64,000 nt of DNA, from NCBI GenBank assembly GCA_020063625.1, contig JAICDD010000010.1:24869-88868 (forward strand). The letters are read 5' to 3'. A program made the position numbers and the translations under genes. Origin of the DNA: Fusobacteriales bacterium. Its GTDB lineage: Bacteria; Fusobacteriota; Fusobacteriia; Fusobacteriales; Fusobacteriaceae. The notes under the pieces are model-generated. The model saw only the letters and a list, made by a program, of their open reading frames with translations, ran no database searches and had not been told where the DNA came from. This document shows, one piece after another, positions 8,759 through 18,013 of the stretch (positions are counted from its first letter, which is position 1; each line of letters begins with the position of its first letter).

Positions 8759-10036
8759 ATGAAAAAATACTATTTTTTAATGGCACTATTAACAATATCA
8801 AGTTATAGTTTATCTCAAACTTATGTTACAAGTGATTTAAGCTATAATAATAGTTTTTTATCAACAGATAATTATTCAGAAAAAGATGGGGAGGTTAATT
8901 TAAAACTACAATTTAGTGATTTAACTTTAAAATTTTCAAGTGATATTAAAAATAATAACAGTGAATATGATAGTTCTTTATCAATGATTTATAAAAAAGA
9001 TATTGATAAAAAATCATCTGTATCTATTGAATCAAAATTAGATACTGAAAGTGGAATGCAATTTTATGTAGATACAAATTCAAACAATACATATATAACA
9101 CATAAAATTAATAATACTACTACATTAAATTTTTATCCATTTAATTTTGAAAATAATATTGGAAATGAATTAAAATCACTAGATGTAGCAACAGTAAATT
9201 ATTTTAATGAAAGATATACTGTAATAAATGGAACTACTAATTTACCGGAAATTACAACAAAATCTTTACCAGGAGTAACTTTTAATTATAAATTAGATGA
9301 AATGAAAAATATAACTTTTGGTATAGGAGCTATTCAATATGACTCACCAGTAGATTTTGATATAGAAAATGCAACAATGCCTACAATTTGGCAAAAAAGA
9401 GTTGATATAGCTTATTTAGCTTCATTTAACTATGATAATGAAATTAGTAAATTTAAAATCTCGTATATTTCACATAATGATAGTGAAAAAGCACATTCAT
9501 TATTAAAATCATCTTCTTCAATAGAGATAGAAAAATATTTTAATAAATTTATATTAAATATAGAAGGTTTATATAGTGAAAATGGAGAATCACCATATTA
9601 TCTTTCTAATGGAACATTTGCACAACAAGTACCATATGAACCATTATATAAACAAAGCTGGGTAAATAAAAAAGATTATGGAGCTATAGCAAAAGCAAGT
9701 TATGAAATGAAAAATAATACACCATATGTAAAATATGCATATTATGGAGAAAATTTTATATATGATGGAGAAAATTCAGCACATATATTAAGAACTTTAT
9801 CTACTTCAAGTAATTATTTCAATACTTCAGATTCTCATGGCGGATTACAAGTATTAACTGTTGGAAATAAATATACATATAAGAATGTATCAATTGAGCC
9901 GTATTATGAATACAAAAAAGCAAAAAATAATGTTTTTTCTACTAATGATGACTTAACTGCAAAAGAAGATGAAAGAGTTAATGATTTAACTAATACATCA
10001 TCATCATATGGTATCAAAATAAATGTTAAATTTTAA
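8759..10036 (+). CDS. Outer-membrane beta-barrel protein (porin-like)
   Basis: 425 residues. A signal peptide (MKKYYFLMALLTISSYSLSQ) is followed by a body of alternating polar/hydrophobic stretches rich in Asn, Ser, Tyr and Lys, and it ends in a short strand closing with Phe (YGIKINVKF), the usual outer-membrane beta-barrel C-terminus. I do not recognise a specific porin family. It is the first gene of a five-gene run whose other products are exported phosphatases and a nuclease, so a role in letting nucleotides, nucleosides or phosphate through the outer membrane is plausible but inferred. The ATG at 8759 lacks a clear ribosome-binding site; a strong one lies 63 bases upstream. Confidence 0.7.
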   Translation: MKKYYFLMALLTISSYSLSQTYVTSDLSYNNSFLSTDNYSEKDGEVNLKLQFSDLTLKFSSDIKNNNSEYDSSLSMIYKKDIDKKSSVSIESKLDTESGMQFYVDTNSNNTYITHKINNTTTLNFYPFNFENNIGNELKSLDVATVNYFNERYTVINGTTNLPEITTKSLPGVTFNYKLDEMKNITFGIGAIQYDSPVDFDIENATMPTIWQKRVDIAYLASFNYDNEISKFKISYISHNDSEKAHSLLKSSSSIEIEKYFNKFILNIEGLYSENGESPYYLSNGTFAQQVPYEPLYKQSWVNKKDYGAIAKASYEMKNNTPYVKYAYYGENFIYDGENSAHILRTLSTSSNYFNTSDSHGGLQVLTVGNKYTYKNVSIEPYYEYKKAKNNVFSTNDDLTAKEDERVNDLTNTSSSYGIKINVKF

Positions 10037-10051
10037 TTTAGGAGGAGAAAA

Positions 10052-10873
10052 ATGTATAAAATAATTTATAAATTAATTATTATCAATCTAATTATTTTTT
10101 CGATATCTTTTTCAAAAGATTTTACTGAAAAAAATTTAGAAATGGAATCATATAAAGCTGTTAGTTGGATGCAAAATTCATCAGAATATAAATTGTTGTG
10201 TAATCAAGCTTTTAATATAGCAAAAGAAAATTTAAATAAAATAAAAAGTGAAAATAAAGGAAAAATGGCTGTTGTTGTTGACCTTGATGAAACTATGCTT
10301 GATAATTCACCTTATGCTGCATGGAGAATTTATACTGGTAATGGATTTTCAAGTGATACTTGGAGTGAATGGGTAGCTGCAAAAGAAGCAAAAGCAATTC
10401 CAGGAGCTGTAGAATTTTCTAAATATGTAAAAGAATTAGGAATGAACATAATATATATTTCAAATAGAAGTGAAAGTGAACTAAAAGATACAATGTTAAA
10501 TATGAAAAAACTTGGATTTGCTCAAGTAGATAAAAATCATATTTTCTTAAAAACTACAACTTCAGATAAAACTGCTAGAAGAGAATATATAGAAAAACTT
10601 GGATACGATATAGTAATGTTAATTGGAGATCAATTAAGTGATTTTTCAAATATTTTTTATAATGCATCTAATAAAACTAGAAATTCTTTAGTAATTGAAA
10701 ATAAAAATAAATTTGGAAATAATTGGATAGTTATCCCAAATCCTAGTTATGGTGATTTTGAAAGTATAGGAATTACAAATGAATTTTATGTGAAAATAAC
10801 TGGAGAAACTACTTCAAATTATGAAAAATCTAAACTTAGAGAATCTAGTTTAAATATATGGGATGGAGAATAG
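10052..10873 (+). CDS. Exported acid phosphatase / 5'-nucleotidase, e(P4) family (HAD)
   Basis: 273 residues. The HAD phosphatase motif VVDLDET (Asp77 nucleophile, Asp79 acid/base) is followed by MLDNSPYAAW, ISNRSE (motif II region), Lys residues around KTTTSDKTARR, and IGDQLSDF (motif IV). This is the full set for class C/e(P4)-type phosphatases, which dephosphorylate nucleoside monophosphates and NMN in the periplasm or on the outer membrane. The N-terminus is a hydrophobic signal (KLIIINLIIFSISFS) without a lipobox Cys, unlike the lipoprotein of Haemophilus, so it may be periplasmic. AGGAGG precedes the ATG, 16 bases after the barrel gene. In context it would finish the breakdown of nucleotides released by the nuclease encoded downstream. 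Confidence 0.85.
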   Translation: MYKIIYKLIIINLIIFSISFSKDFTEKNLEMESYKAVSWMQNSSEYKLLCNQAFNIAKENLNKIKSENKGKMAVVVDLDETMLDNSPYAAWRIYTGNGFSSDTWSEWVAAKEAKAIPGAVEFSKYVKELGMNIIYISNRSESELKDTMLNMKKLGFAQVDKNHIFLKTTTSDKTARREYIEKLGYDIVMLIGDQLSDFSNIFYNASNKTRNSLVIENKNKFGNNWIVIPNPSYGDFESIGITNEFYVKITGETTSNYEKSKLRESSLNIWDGE

Positions 10874-10882
10874 GAGGATATT

Positions 10883-11611
10883 ATGAAAAAAAATATATTA
10901 TTAATAATTTTATCAATGTTTATTATTTCATGTAGTAATTTAGATAATAAATCAATAACAACTGAAAATACAATAAATCAGTTTAATAATAAAGATAGAT
11001 TAGCATTACTTTGGACTCAAAAATCAGGAGAAAAAATTGCATTAAATTATCAAGTAATAAATAGTGTATTGAATAAAGTAGATGAAAATACAAAAAATGT
11101 ATATATAGAACTAGAAGATGGAATATTTGATAATACACCATATATAGCTTGGTTAATTGTTAATAATGAAGAAAATAGTTATGAAAATTATAAAAGATGG
11201 CTTCGTTCTGGAGATATGAAATTAAATATTGGAATAGATGAATTAATAAAAAAATTATCTAAAAAAGATATAAATATAATTTTTGTGACAAATTTAGATA
11301 CTGAATTTTCACCTTTATTAAATAAAAATTTAAGAAAATATTCATTAAATAGATATGAAATAATATCAAAAGATAAAATGGATTTAGAAAATGAAAATTC
11401 TATATTTATTTCGTCAAATTTAGATTTTTATACTACAAAAGATATTAATGATTTAAAAGTTTTAGCAAAAGAAGAAAAATTAATAAAAGAAAATATTGCA
11501 AATAAATATTTTATTCTTGCTAATCCAATATACTCAAATTATATTGATTTAAATAATACAAAATTAAATAATTGGGAAGGTAGTAAAGAAGCATTAATTT
11601 TTAATTATTAG
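10883..11611 (+). CDS. Lipoprotein paralogue of the e(P4) phosphatase with altered catalytic residues
   Basis: 242 residues with a lipoprotein signal ending in IISC (Cys17). It aligns through its length with the preceding phosphatase, but VVDLDETMLDNSPY is replaced by YIELEDGIFDNTPY: both catalytic Asp positions are Glu (Glu76 and Glu78). The motif-IV segment GDQLSDF is reduced to SSNLDF. It is therefore probably catalytically dead, or at least changed in activity, and may bind nucleotides or act as an anchoring or regulatory partner of the active enzyme. It starts 9 bases after that gene and clearly arose by tandem duplication. Confidence 0.75.
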   Translation: MKKNILLIILSMFIISCSNLDNKSITTENTINQFNNKDRLALLWTQKSGEKIALNYQVINSVLNKVDENTKNVYIELEDGIFDNTPYIAWLIVNNEENSYENYKRWLRSGDMKLNIGIDELIKKLSKKDINIIFVTNLDTEFSPLLNKNLRKYSLNRYEIISKDKMDLENENSIFISSNLDFYTTKDINDLKVLAKEEKLIKENIANKYFILANPIYSNYIDLNNTKLNNWEGSKEALIFNY

Positions 11612-11623
11612 AAAGGAGGTATT

Positions 11624-13021
11624 ATGAAACGTAGTTTAAATCTAATATTTATAATATCAATATTATTATTAATAATTAGTTGTAATAAAGAATTGACTGT
11701 AACTCCAATAGATTCAAATGTTGATAGTATAGAATTAAATCTTGTAAATAATGCATATAATGAAAATGAAGCATTTATTGCTGATATTGAAAATGGAAAT
11801 TTAGCTTCAAATCTAAATGATAGTGATAAATCAGAAGTTTTAACATATTTAAAAGATATTTCAAAAAAATATAGACAAATGATTATAAATAAAAAAGTTG
11901 ATGTAGATTTATTGAGTGATATTGCTACTAAACAAAACTTAGTAGCTTCAAAATTTACATCAAACTCTACTGAATATACAAAGCTTAATACTATAATAAC
12001 ATATACATCTGATGCAAAAAAAGAAATAGAACCTCCAATAATTGTACTTACAGAAGTAGATCTTGGATTTAGTGATACATTAGGAAGTGGTGATTTATCT
12101 CAAACTGGTTGGTTAACAGAAGTAACAAAAGGAAATATTAATTGGAGTTCTAGTAGTGATTATAAAAATACATCTATTAGTGCATATAAATCAAGTGATA
12201 GTGAAAATGAAGCATATTTAATATCTCCAGTATTAAATGTAACAGATAAATCATATGTAAGTTTAAATATAGAAGCAAAATATTATAATCATAGTGGATT
12301 AACTGTACTTATATCTGAAGATTTTAATGGATATGTCTCAAAATCTACATGGACTGATATTACAAATAATATTCAATTACCTGAAAAAAGTGAAACAATA
12401 GATACTGTGATTAATTTAGATAATTATGTAGGTAAAAAAGTAGTTATTGCATTTAAATATAATGGAAATGCAACAAATAGTGAAACGACTACTTATAGAT
12501 TAAAAAACTTTAAATTTATAAAAAGACCTACTCTTGTTACTTTAGATAGTAATTATACAGAAGCATTAGGAGATAATAATTTTACTGATAGAGGTTGGTA
12601 TAGTGTAGCAACTAAAGGAACAAGATATTGGGAAGGTAGTAGTAAATATAATAATACATCTATTAGTGCATATAAATCAAGTGATAGTGAAAATGAAGCA
12701 TATCTAATATCACCAAATTTTGAAGTTAATAATAATTGTGATTTATCAGTTTATATAGAAGCAGCCTATTATAGACATGAAGGATTAACTATACTTATAT
12801 CTAAAGATTTTAATGGAGATATAGATAATGCTACATGGACTAATTTATCAATGACTTTACCACATCCTAATATCGGTAAAACGGAATCAGTAACTTCTAC
12901 TTTAGATTTAAGCTCATATAATGGTGAAACTATTACTATTGCATTTAAATATAATGGAAATGCAACAAATAGTGAAACTACAACTTATAGATTAAAAGAT
13001 TTTCAAATTACTTTAAAATAA
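11624..13021 (+). CDS. Lipoprotein with two tandem jelly-roll-like (choice-of-anchor J-like) repeats
   Basis: 465 residues. The lipoprotein signal MKRSLNLIFIISILLLIISC is followed by a helical segment (about 40-130) and two repeats of about 150 residues (roughly 145-300 and 310-465). Each repeat has the order GW, W-x-SSS-x-Y, NTSISAYKSSDSENEAYLISP, EA-x-YY, GLT-x-LIS-DFNG, W-T, VIAFKYNGNATNSETTTYR. Stretches of DNA are nearly identical between repeats (about 12167-12218 and 12655-12706), showing recent duplication or gene conversion. The pattern resembles the choice-of-anchor J and related carbohydrate- or surface-binding domains common in Bacteroidota, an assignment made from the motif pattern. 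It probably binds a substrate or surface partner for the adjacent nuclease. Confidence 0.65.
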   Translation: MKRSLNLIFIISILLLIISCNKELTVTPIDSNVDSIELNLVNNAYNENEAFIADIENGNLASNLNDSDKSEVLTYLKDISKKYRQMIINKKVDVDLLSDIATKQNLVASKFTSNSTEYTKLNTIITYTSDAKKEIEPPIIVLTEVDLGFSDTLGSGDLSQTGWLTEVTKGNINWSSSSDYKNTSISAYKSSDSENEAYLISPVLNVTDKSYVSLNIEAKYYNHSGLTVLISEDFNGYVSKSTWTDITNNIQLPEKSETIDTVINLDNYVGKKVVIAFKYNGNATNSETTTYRLKNFKFIKRPTLVTLDSNYTEALGDNNFTDRGWYSVATKGTRYWEGSSKYNNTSISAYKSSDSENEAYLISPNFEVNNNCDLSVYIEAAYYRHEGLTILISKDFNGDIDNATWTNLSMTLPHPNIGKTESVTSTLDLSSYNGETITIAFKYNGNATNSETTTYRLKDFQITLK

Positions 13022-13078
13022 AAAATTGAAGATTTATAATTAAAAAATAAACAATATACCTTAAAGGAGGTATTAAAA

Positions 13079-15664
13079 TTGAAAGTTTTAAATAAATTAA
13101 TTTTAATTCTTTCACTATTATTAGCTTTTATTTCATGTAATAAAGATTTATCTCCTCTTATAAATGATAAATTAGAATTAAATTTGAGTAATAATAATAG
13201 TGAATACAATTCTACTCCAACAGCAAATCTTGTGACAGAAGCTATAAAAAATGAACTTGGAATAGATATAGTTTTTTATCCAGAATCAAATTTAAAAAAT
13301 AATTCATTAAACTTAAATTTGGATTTAACTAAAACAGATATAAATGAAAGATTAATAGATAAAACAGAAAATGATATAAAATCTCTATATGATACAACGA
13401 CTAATAAAGATTTAATTTGTATTTCATATATGAAAGGCTCTCAAATAAAAGATTTTATAAAAGAAAGAACTTTAAAAAATAATAGTATAGATGTACATAC
13501 TAGTGGTATAGAGTATGATATTACAATAAAAGGTGGAGAAATACAAAATTATAATATTACTAGAGATGGAAAAACTTTTGATTTAGATAAACAATATAAA
13601 GTAGCATTTATATATTATGAATATGACTATAAATCAAATTTTCCAGGATATTATTATGGAAATGGATTTAACTATTTAGAAGTACAAAAAACAGATAAAA
13701 AAGCAAGTGATTTAGTTATTGACTATTTAAAAAATAATAATAAATATAGTTTTTTAAATAAAATAAACTCTAAAGTAACTGTTATTGATAAAACTATTTC
13801 TGATGAAAATAAAATAATTCCTATATATAGTATACAAGGAGAAAAATATAAATCAGAATTTACAGGAATTAATTTAAAAACTCGTGGAATAATCACTGCT
13901 TATATAGCAGATAGTTATAATAATGATTATGGATTTTATATGCAAGATAAATATGGAGATAACAATGATTATACATCTGATGCAATATATGTAGAATTAG
14001 ATAAAACAGTCTATAATAAATATTCTTCAATTATCAAAGTAGGAAATCTTGTAGAAGTAGAAGGAAATGTAGATGAAACTTATACAGGAACAGGACTTAC
14101 AAGAACATCATTAATATCAATAAATAAAATTACTTTAAGAGAAAAAGATGTAACATTACCTACACCAATTGAATTAGGTGAAGGGGGGAGTAGAACTATA
14201 CCAAATGAACATATTTCTACTTATAAAGGTAATGTAAATCAAAGTTTAAAATTAAATTTAAATGATGGAATAGGATTTTGGGAAAGTTTAGAAGGAATGC
14301 TAGTTAAAGTAAAAAATCCTATTGTAACTGGAGCAAAAGGGGGAAAAAATAATGCATTAGAAAGTAAAGGATATTTTAATTTATTTGTAAAACCGAATAA
14401 TGTATCAAATGAATATCAAGTTACACCATCAAATGGATTAATAATTGATGTAGAAAAAAATGATTATAATCCTGAAATAATAAGATTAATTAATCATGCA
14501 TACTATAATAAAAATGGTCAAAAACCAGGTGATTCGAGTAGCTTTAAAAATGGTATATTTAATGTAGGAGATGAATTAGAAGATATAACAGGAATATTAG
14601 CATTTAATGTAAATACATTTGGTGATGGAGAGTATGATTTATTAATAAATGATTATATTACAGCTAAAACACCTAGAACATCATACACACCTTTAGCAGA
14701 TAGACCAAAAGCAACTTTAATAGGTGATGATACTCATTTAACAATAGCAACATTTAATGTAGAAAATATGTATGCAACTCATGAAAAAATACCTTATATA
14801 GCAGAAATTATAGCACAAAATATGAAATCACCAGATATAATAGTATTTACTGAGATTCAAGATAATAATGGCCCTGATAACTATGGAGAAGATGGTTCTC
14901 CAGTAGTTGATGCTGATGAGACTCTTACTAATCTAATAAATAATATAGAAAGTAAAGGTGGAGCCACAGATTATAAATATATAAATATTAATCCATTAGC
15001 ATATTTAGAAGGCGGAGAACCTGGAGGAAATATTCGGGTAGCAGCTATTTATAGAGATACTAGAGTAGAATTTAATAAAAGAGGAGAGGCTGGTTCATTA
15101 GATCATGCAGGATTAGATGAAAATGGTGATTTAATATTAAATCCAGGTAGAGTTTATCCTCAAGAACCTATATTCAAAGGAACTCGTAGAAGTCTAGCAA
15201 TGGAGTTTTATTTTAAAAATAATAAAATAGTAGTTATTGGAAATCATTTAAACTCTAAAGGTGGAGATGATCCATTATGGGGAGCAAAACAACCAGTAGT
15301 ATTAAGTACAGAAGCTAAAAGAATAAAATTAGCTAAAATTATACATGGGTTTGTTCAAGAAATTTTATCAAAAGATGAAAATAAAAATATAGTAGTACTA
15401 GGAGATTTTAATGAATTTTATGCAGCAAATCCTATGAAAGTATTAAAAGGAAATATATTGACAAATTTAATAGAAACATTACCTTTTAATAAAAGATATT
15501 CATATAATTTCCAAGGAAATGCACAAGCAACAGACCATATCTTAATATCGAAAAATTTAAAAAATCATAACCCAGAAATAGAAATATTACCTATAAATAC
15601 AGATTATATGGGACAATATTCAGATCATAATCCAGTAATATCAAGATATGAATTTAATAATTAA
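13079..15664 (+). CDS. Lipoprotein nuclease: 5'-nucleotidase-C-like + OB-like + ExeM/NucH-type endonuclease domain
   Basis: 861 residues starting at TTG (13079) behind AAAGGAGG. The lipoprotein signal ends in AFISC. Residues about 40-235 resemble the C-terminal domain of 5'-nucleotidases (NLVTEAIKNELGIDIVF, MKGSQIKDFIKE, GNGFNYLEV). Residues about 250-400 look like the OB-fold-rich region of ExeM-type nucleases (RGIITAYIADSYNNDYGFYMQD). Residues about 550-861 are an endonuclease/exonuclease/phosphatase domain: TIATFNVENM, VFTEIQDN, VIGNHLNSKGGDD, VVLGDFNEF, TDHILIS and SDHNPV hold the expected metal and catalytic residues. It should be an outer-membrane-anchored nuclease that degrades extracellular DNA or RNA. 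It is the last gene of the operon, before the terminator at 15690. Confidence 0.8.
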   Translation: MKVLNKLILILSLLLAFISCNKDLSPLINDKLELNLSNNNSEYNSTPTANLVTEAIKNELGIDIVFYPESNLKNNSLNLNLDLTKTDINERLIDKTENDIKSLYDTTTNKDLICISYMKGSQIKDFIKERTLKNNSIDVHTSGIEYDITIKGGEIQNYNITRDGKTFDLDKQYKVAFIYYEYDYKSNFPGYYYGNGFNYLEVQKTDKKASDLVIDYLKNNNKYSFLNKINSKVTVIDKTISDENKIIPIYSIQGEKYKSEFTGINLKTRGIITAYIADSYNNDYGFYMQDKYGDNNDYTSDAIYVELDKTVYNKYSSIIKVGNLVEVEGNVDETYTGTGLTRTSLISINKITLREKDVTLPTPIELGEGGSRTIPNEHISTYKGNVNQSLKLNLNDGIGFWESLEGMLVKVKNPIVTGAKGGKNNALESKGYFNLFVKPNNVSNEYQVTPSNGLIIDVEKNDYNPEIIRLINHAYYNKNGQKPGDSSSFKNGIFNVGDELEDITGILAFNVNTFGDGEYDLLINDYITAKTPRTSYTPLADRPKATLIGDDTHLTIATFNVENMYATHEKIPYIAEIIAQNMKSPDIIVFTEIQDNNGPDNYGEDGSPVVDADETLTNLINNIESKGGATDYKYININPLAYLEGGEPGGNIRVAAIYRDTRVEFNKRGEAGSLDHAGLDENGDLILNPGRVYPQEPIFKGTRRSLAMEFYFKNNKIVVIGNHLNSKGGDDPLWGAKQPVVLSTEAKRIKLAKIIHGFVQEILSKDENKNIVVLGDFNEFYAANPMKVLKGNILTNLIETLPFNKRYSYNFQGNAQATDHILISKNLKNHNPEIEILPINTDYMGQYSDHNPVISRYEFNN

Positions 15665-15689
15665 TATATCTTTTAGTCTTTTAATAATA

Positions 15690-15721
15690 AAACTGTCGGT
15701 TAACATTACCGGCAGTTTTTA
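15690..15721 (+). terminator. Terminator of the envelope/nuclease operon
   Basis: An 11-bp stem AAACTGTCGGT/ACCGGCAGTTT (one G-T wobble) with a 7-base loop is followed by TTTTT. Confidence 0.9.
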
Positions 15722-15752
15722 TATTAAAAAGTATATTTTATTATAAAAATCA

Positions 15753-15787
15753 AAAACGAGTTCTTTAATTTTAAAGAACTCGTTTAT
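15753..15787 (-). terminator. Terminator of the PBP1A gene (repeat-type hairpin)
   Basis: The perfect stem AACGAGTTCTTTAA/TTAAAGAACTCGTT has a T-run on the minus-strand side. Near-identical hairpins occur at 28009-28041 and 50043-50077, so this is one copy of a dispersed hairpin family. Confidence 0.85.
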
Positions 15788-15810
15788 TTGTTTTCGTTTT
15801 ATTGTATTTT

Positions 15811-18009
15811 TTAATCAAAAATATTTAAATTATTTATTACTGTATCAATAGATTCTTCATCTGAATTTTTGATTTCGTTATCAATGTGAATATTATTATT
15901 AGTACTATTTTTAATATTATCCTCTTCTAATGATTTAGGAAAAAATTTATCTAAACCATTTTTATATTTATTAGAATATTCAACAGGTTCATATCCTGTT
16001 TTAAATAAAGCTGTTCTTATACTATAACTTGATTTATCACTTAGTAACCCATTTCTAGAATCAATATCTATATATTTTAATTCCTTTTCTTTTACTAAAT
16101 TATCTAAAAATTCAAATTTTGTAGGTGTATATATACCTTCATCTATTAATCTTTGGACATATTGTCCCCAGATAGGTGCAGCAGCTCCTCCTCCTGTCAT
16201 CCATCTACCCATTGGAGTGTTATTATCTCTTCCTAGATATAGAGTAGTAACAAAATCCGGAGTATATCCACTAAACCAAGCACTTCTAAATCCATTAGTA
16301 GTCCCTGTTTTACCTGCTTGGTCAATATATTCTCTTTTATTAGTTTTAGGATTTAGATATTTCACACGAGCAGCTTTACCAGAACCATTTTCAACTACAT
16401 CTTTCATCATATGCACAAGCATAGCAAGAGCTGTATTATCAACTATTTTTTCTTTTTCAATATTATTTTCAAATAATACTTTTCCATATCTATTTGTTAC
16501 TTTTGTAATGAAAATAGGCTTTACTTTATATCCACCATTTGAAAAAGGAATATATGCTTTTGCTAATTCAAATGGTGATAAGCTTAAACTTCCAAGTGCA
16601 ATTGTTAGATTATAAGGTATTTCGGAAGTTATACCAAATCTTCTTGCTTCAGTAATTAAATTTTTAATACCTACTTTTTGTAATAAATTTATAGCAGGAA
16701 TATTTCTAGAACGTTCCATAGCTTCTAATATAGTAATATTTCCTTCAAATGTTCCAGAGTAATTTTCAGGTTTCCAATCTCCAAATTCTAAAGGACTATC
16801 TTCAACAACTAAATTCATTTGATAATTATATTTTAATGCAGTATAGTATAAAAATGGTTTAAATGATGAACCTGGCTGTCTTAAAGCTTGAAAGGCCCTA
16901 TTAAAGTTTTTACTTTTATAATTTTTACCACCAATAACAGCTTTTACATATCCTGTATTAGAGTCTATAGTAATAAGTGCACCATCTAAATCAGGATTAT
17001 TTTTAAATATATTTGAATTTGTAAAAACATCTTCCGCTATCCTTTGCATACGAAGATCTAAAGTAGTATATATTTTCATTCCACCTTCATATATCTCTTT
17101 TGCTTCAAACATTTCAAATATTTTTTTATCAACTAAATCGACAAAATCTGGTGCAATTAAACCTCTATGAGCTCTTCTATTTTTTAATATAATAGAAACA
17201 TATGGGTTTTCTCTATCTTCATCAGTTGCTTTATCTTCAAGTATGAATTTTACTTTTTTAGCATCATCATATTGCTCTTTTGTAATAAAACCAAATTTTA
17301 ACATTTGATTTAAAATAAGATTTTTTCTTTTTATAGCATTATCAAGATGTCTTATAGGTGAATATTTCGCAGGTCTATTTGGTACACCAGCAAGAAGTGC
17401 AGCTTCTGCAAGGTTAAGTTCATATAATTCTTTTCCTAAAAATACATGTGCACTTGTTTTTATACCATAAGCACCTTCACCAAAATATATTTCATTTAAA
17501 TATTTTTCTAATATTTCATCTTTTGTATAATGTTTTTCTATTTCAATAGCTATAAGGGCCTCTTTTATTTTTCTCATTATTCTACGTTCATTTGTAAGAA
17601 ATGCATTTTTTACTAACTGTTGAGTAATAGTACTACCACCAGGAACATTTCTTTTTGCTAAGATATATTTAGGAGCCATTATAATAGATTTTATTACTCT
17701 AAGAGGGTCAAATCCATAATGTGTTCTAAAATTTTTATCTTCAATAGCTAAAAATGCATTTTGAACTTCAATAGGAATCTCATTAATTTTTGCAATTTCT
17801 CTATTCTCTTTGTAAAATTTATCTATTATTTCTCCATTTATATCGTATATTATTGTTGGAATTATAGGGTCATACTCTTCAATAAGTTTTGTTATATCAG
17901 GTAAATCACTATATGCTTTATAAATTAAAAAAAATCCAAATCCAACAACACTTGAAAATGATATTATTAAAAATGATAGTATAATAGCTAATTTGTTAAA
18001 CTTTTTCAT
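15811..18009 (-). CDS. mrcA: Penicillin-binding protein 1A (bifunctional class A PBP)
   Basis: 732 residues. A single N-terminal membrane anchor (about 8-32) is followed by a GT51 transglycosylase domain with the catalytic EDKNFRTHYG, GGSTITQQLVKN and KEALIAIEIEKHYTKDEILE motifs, then a transpeptidase domain with the nucleophile motif SSFK (RQPGSSFKPF), SRN (ERSRNIPA) and KTGTT. All catalytic motifs are intact, so it should polymerise glycan strands and cross-link peptidoglycan on the outer face of the inner membrane. The C-terminal tail (about 690-732) is acidic and Asn-rich, likely unstructured. It begins 4 bases after rlmN ends on the same strand, suggesting a shared transcript ending at the hairpin at 15753. 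Confidence 0.95.
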   Translation of the reverse strand: MKKFNKLAIILSFLIISFSSVVGFGFFLIYKAYSDLPDITKLIEEYDPIIPTIIYDINGEIIDKFYKENREIAKINEIPIEVQNAFLAIEDKNFRTHYGFDPLRVIKSIIMAPKYILAKRNVPGGSTITQQLVKNAFLTNERRIMRKIKEALIAIEIEKHYTKDEILEKYLNEIYFGEGAYGIKTSAHVFLGKELYELNLAEAALLAGVPNRPAKYSPIRHLDNAIKRKNLILNQMLKFGFITKEQYDDAKKVKFILEDKATDEDRENPYVSIILKNRRAHRGLIAPDFVDLVDKKIFEMFEAKEIYEGGMKIYTTLDLRMQRIAEDVFTNSNIFKNNPDLDGALITIDSNTGYVKAVIGGKNYKSKNFNRAFQALRQPGSSFKPFLYYTALKYNYQMNLVVEDSPLEFGDWKPENYSGTFEGNITILEAMERSRNIPAINLLQKVGIKNLITEARRFGITSEIPYNLTIALGSLSLSPFELAKAYIPFSNGGYKVKPIFITKVTNRYGKVLFENNIEKEKIVDNTALAMLVHMMKDVVENGSGKAARVKYLNPKTNKREYIDQAGKTGTTNGFRSAWFSGYTPDFVTTLYLGRDNNTPMGRWMTGGGAAAPIWGQYVQRLIDEGIYTPTKFEFLDNLVKEKELKYIDIDSRNGLLSDKSSYSIRTALFKTGYEPVEYSNKYKNGLDKFFPKSLEEDNIKNSTNNNIHIDNEIKNSDEESIDTVINNLNIFD

Positions 18010-18013
18010 AGAA

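Noticed and set aside
16217..16615. 132-codon plus-strand frame inside the PBP1A gene
   Set aside because: It overlaps the conserved transpeptidase domain on the other strand and shows no independent motif or translation signal.
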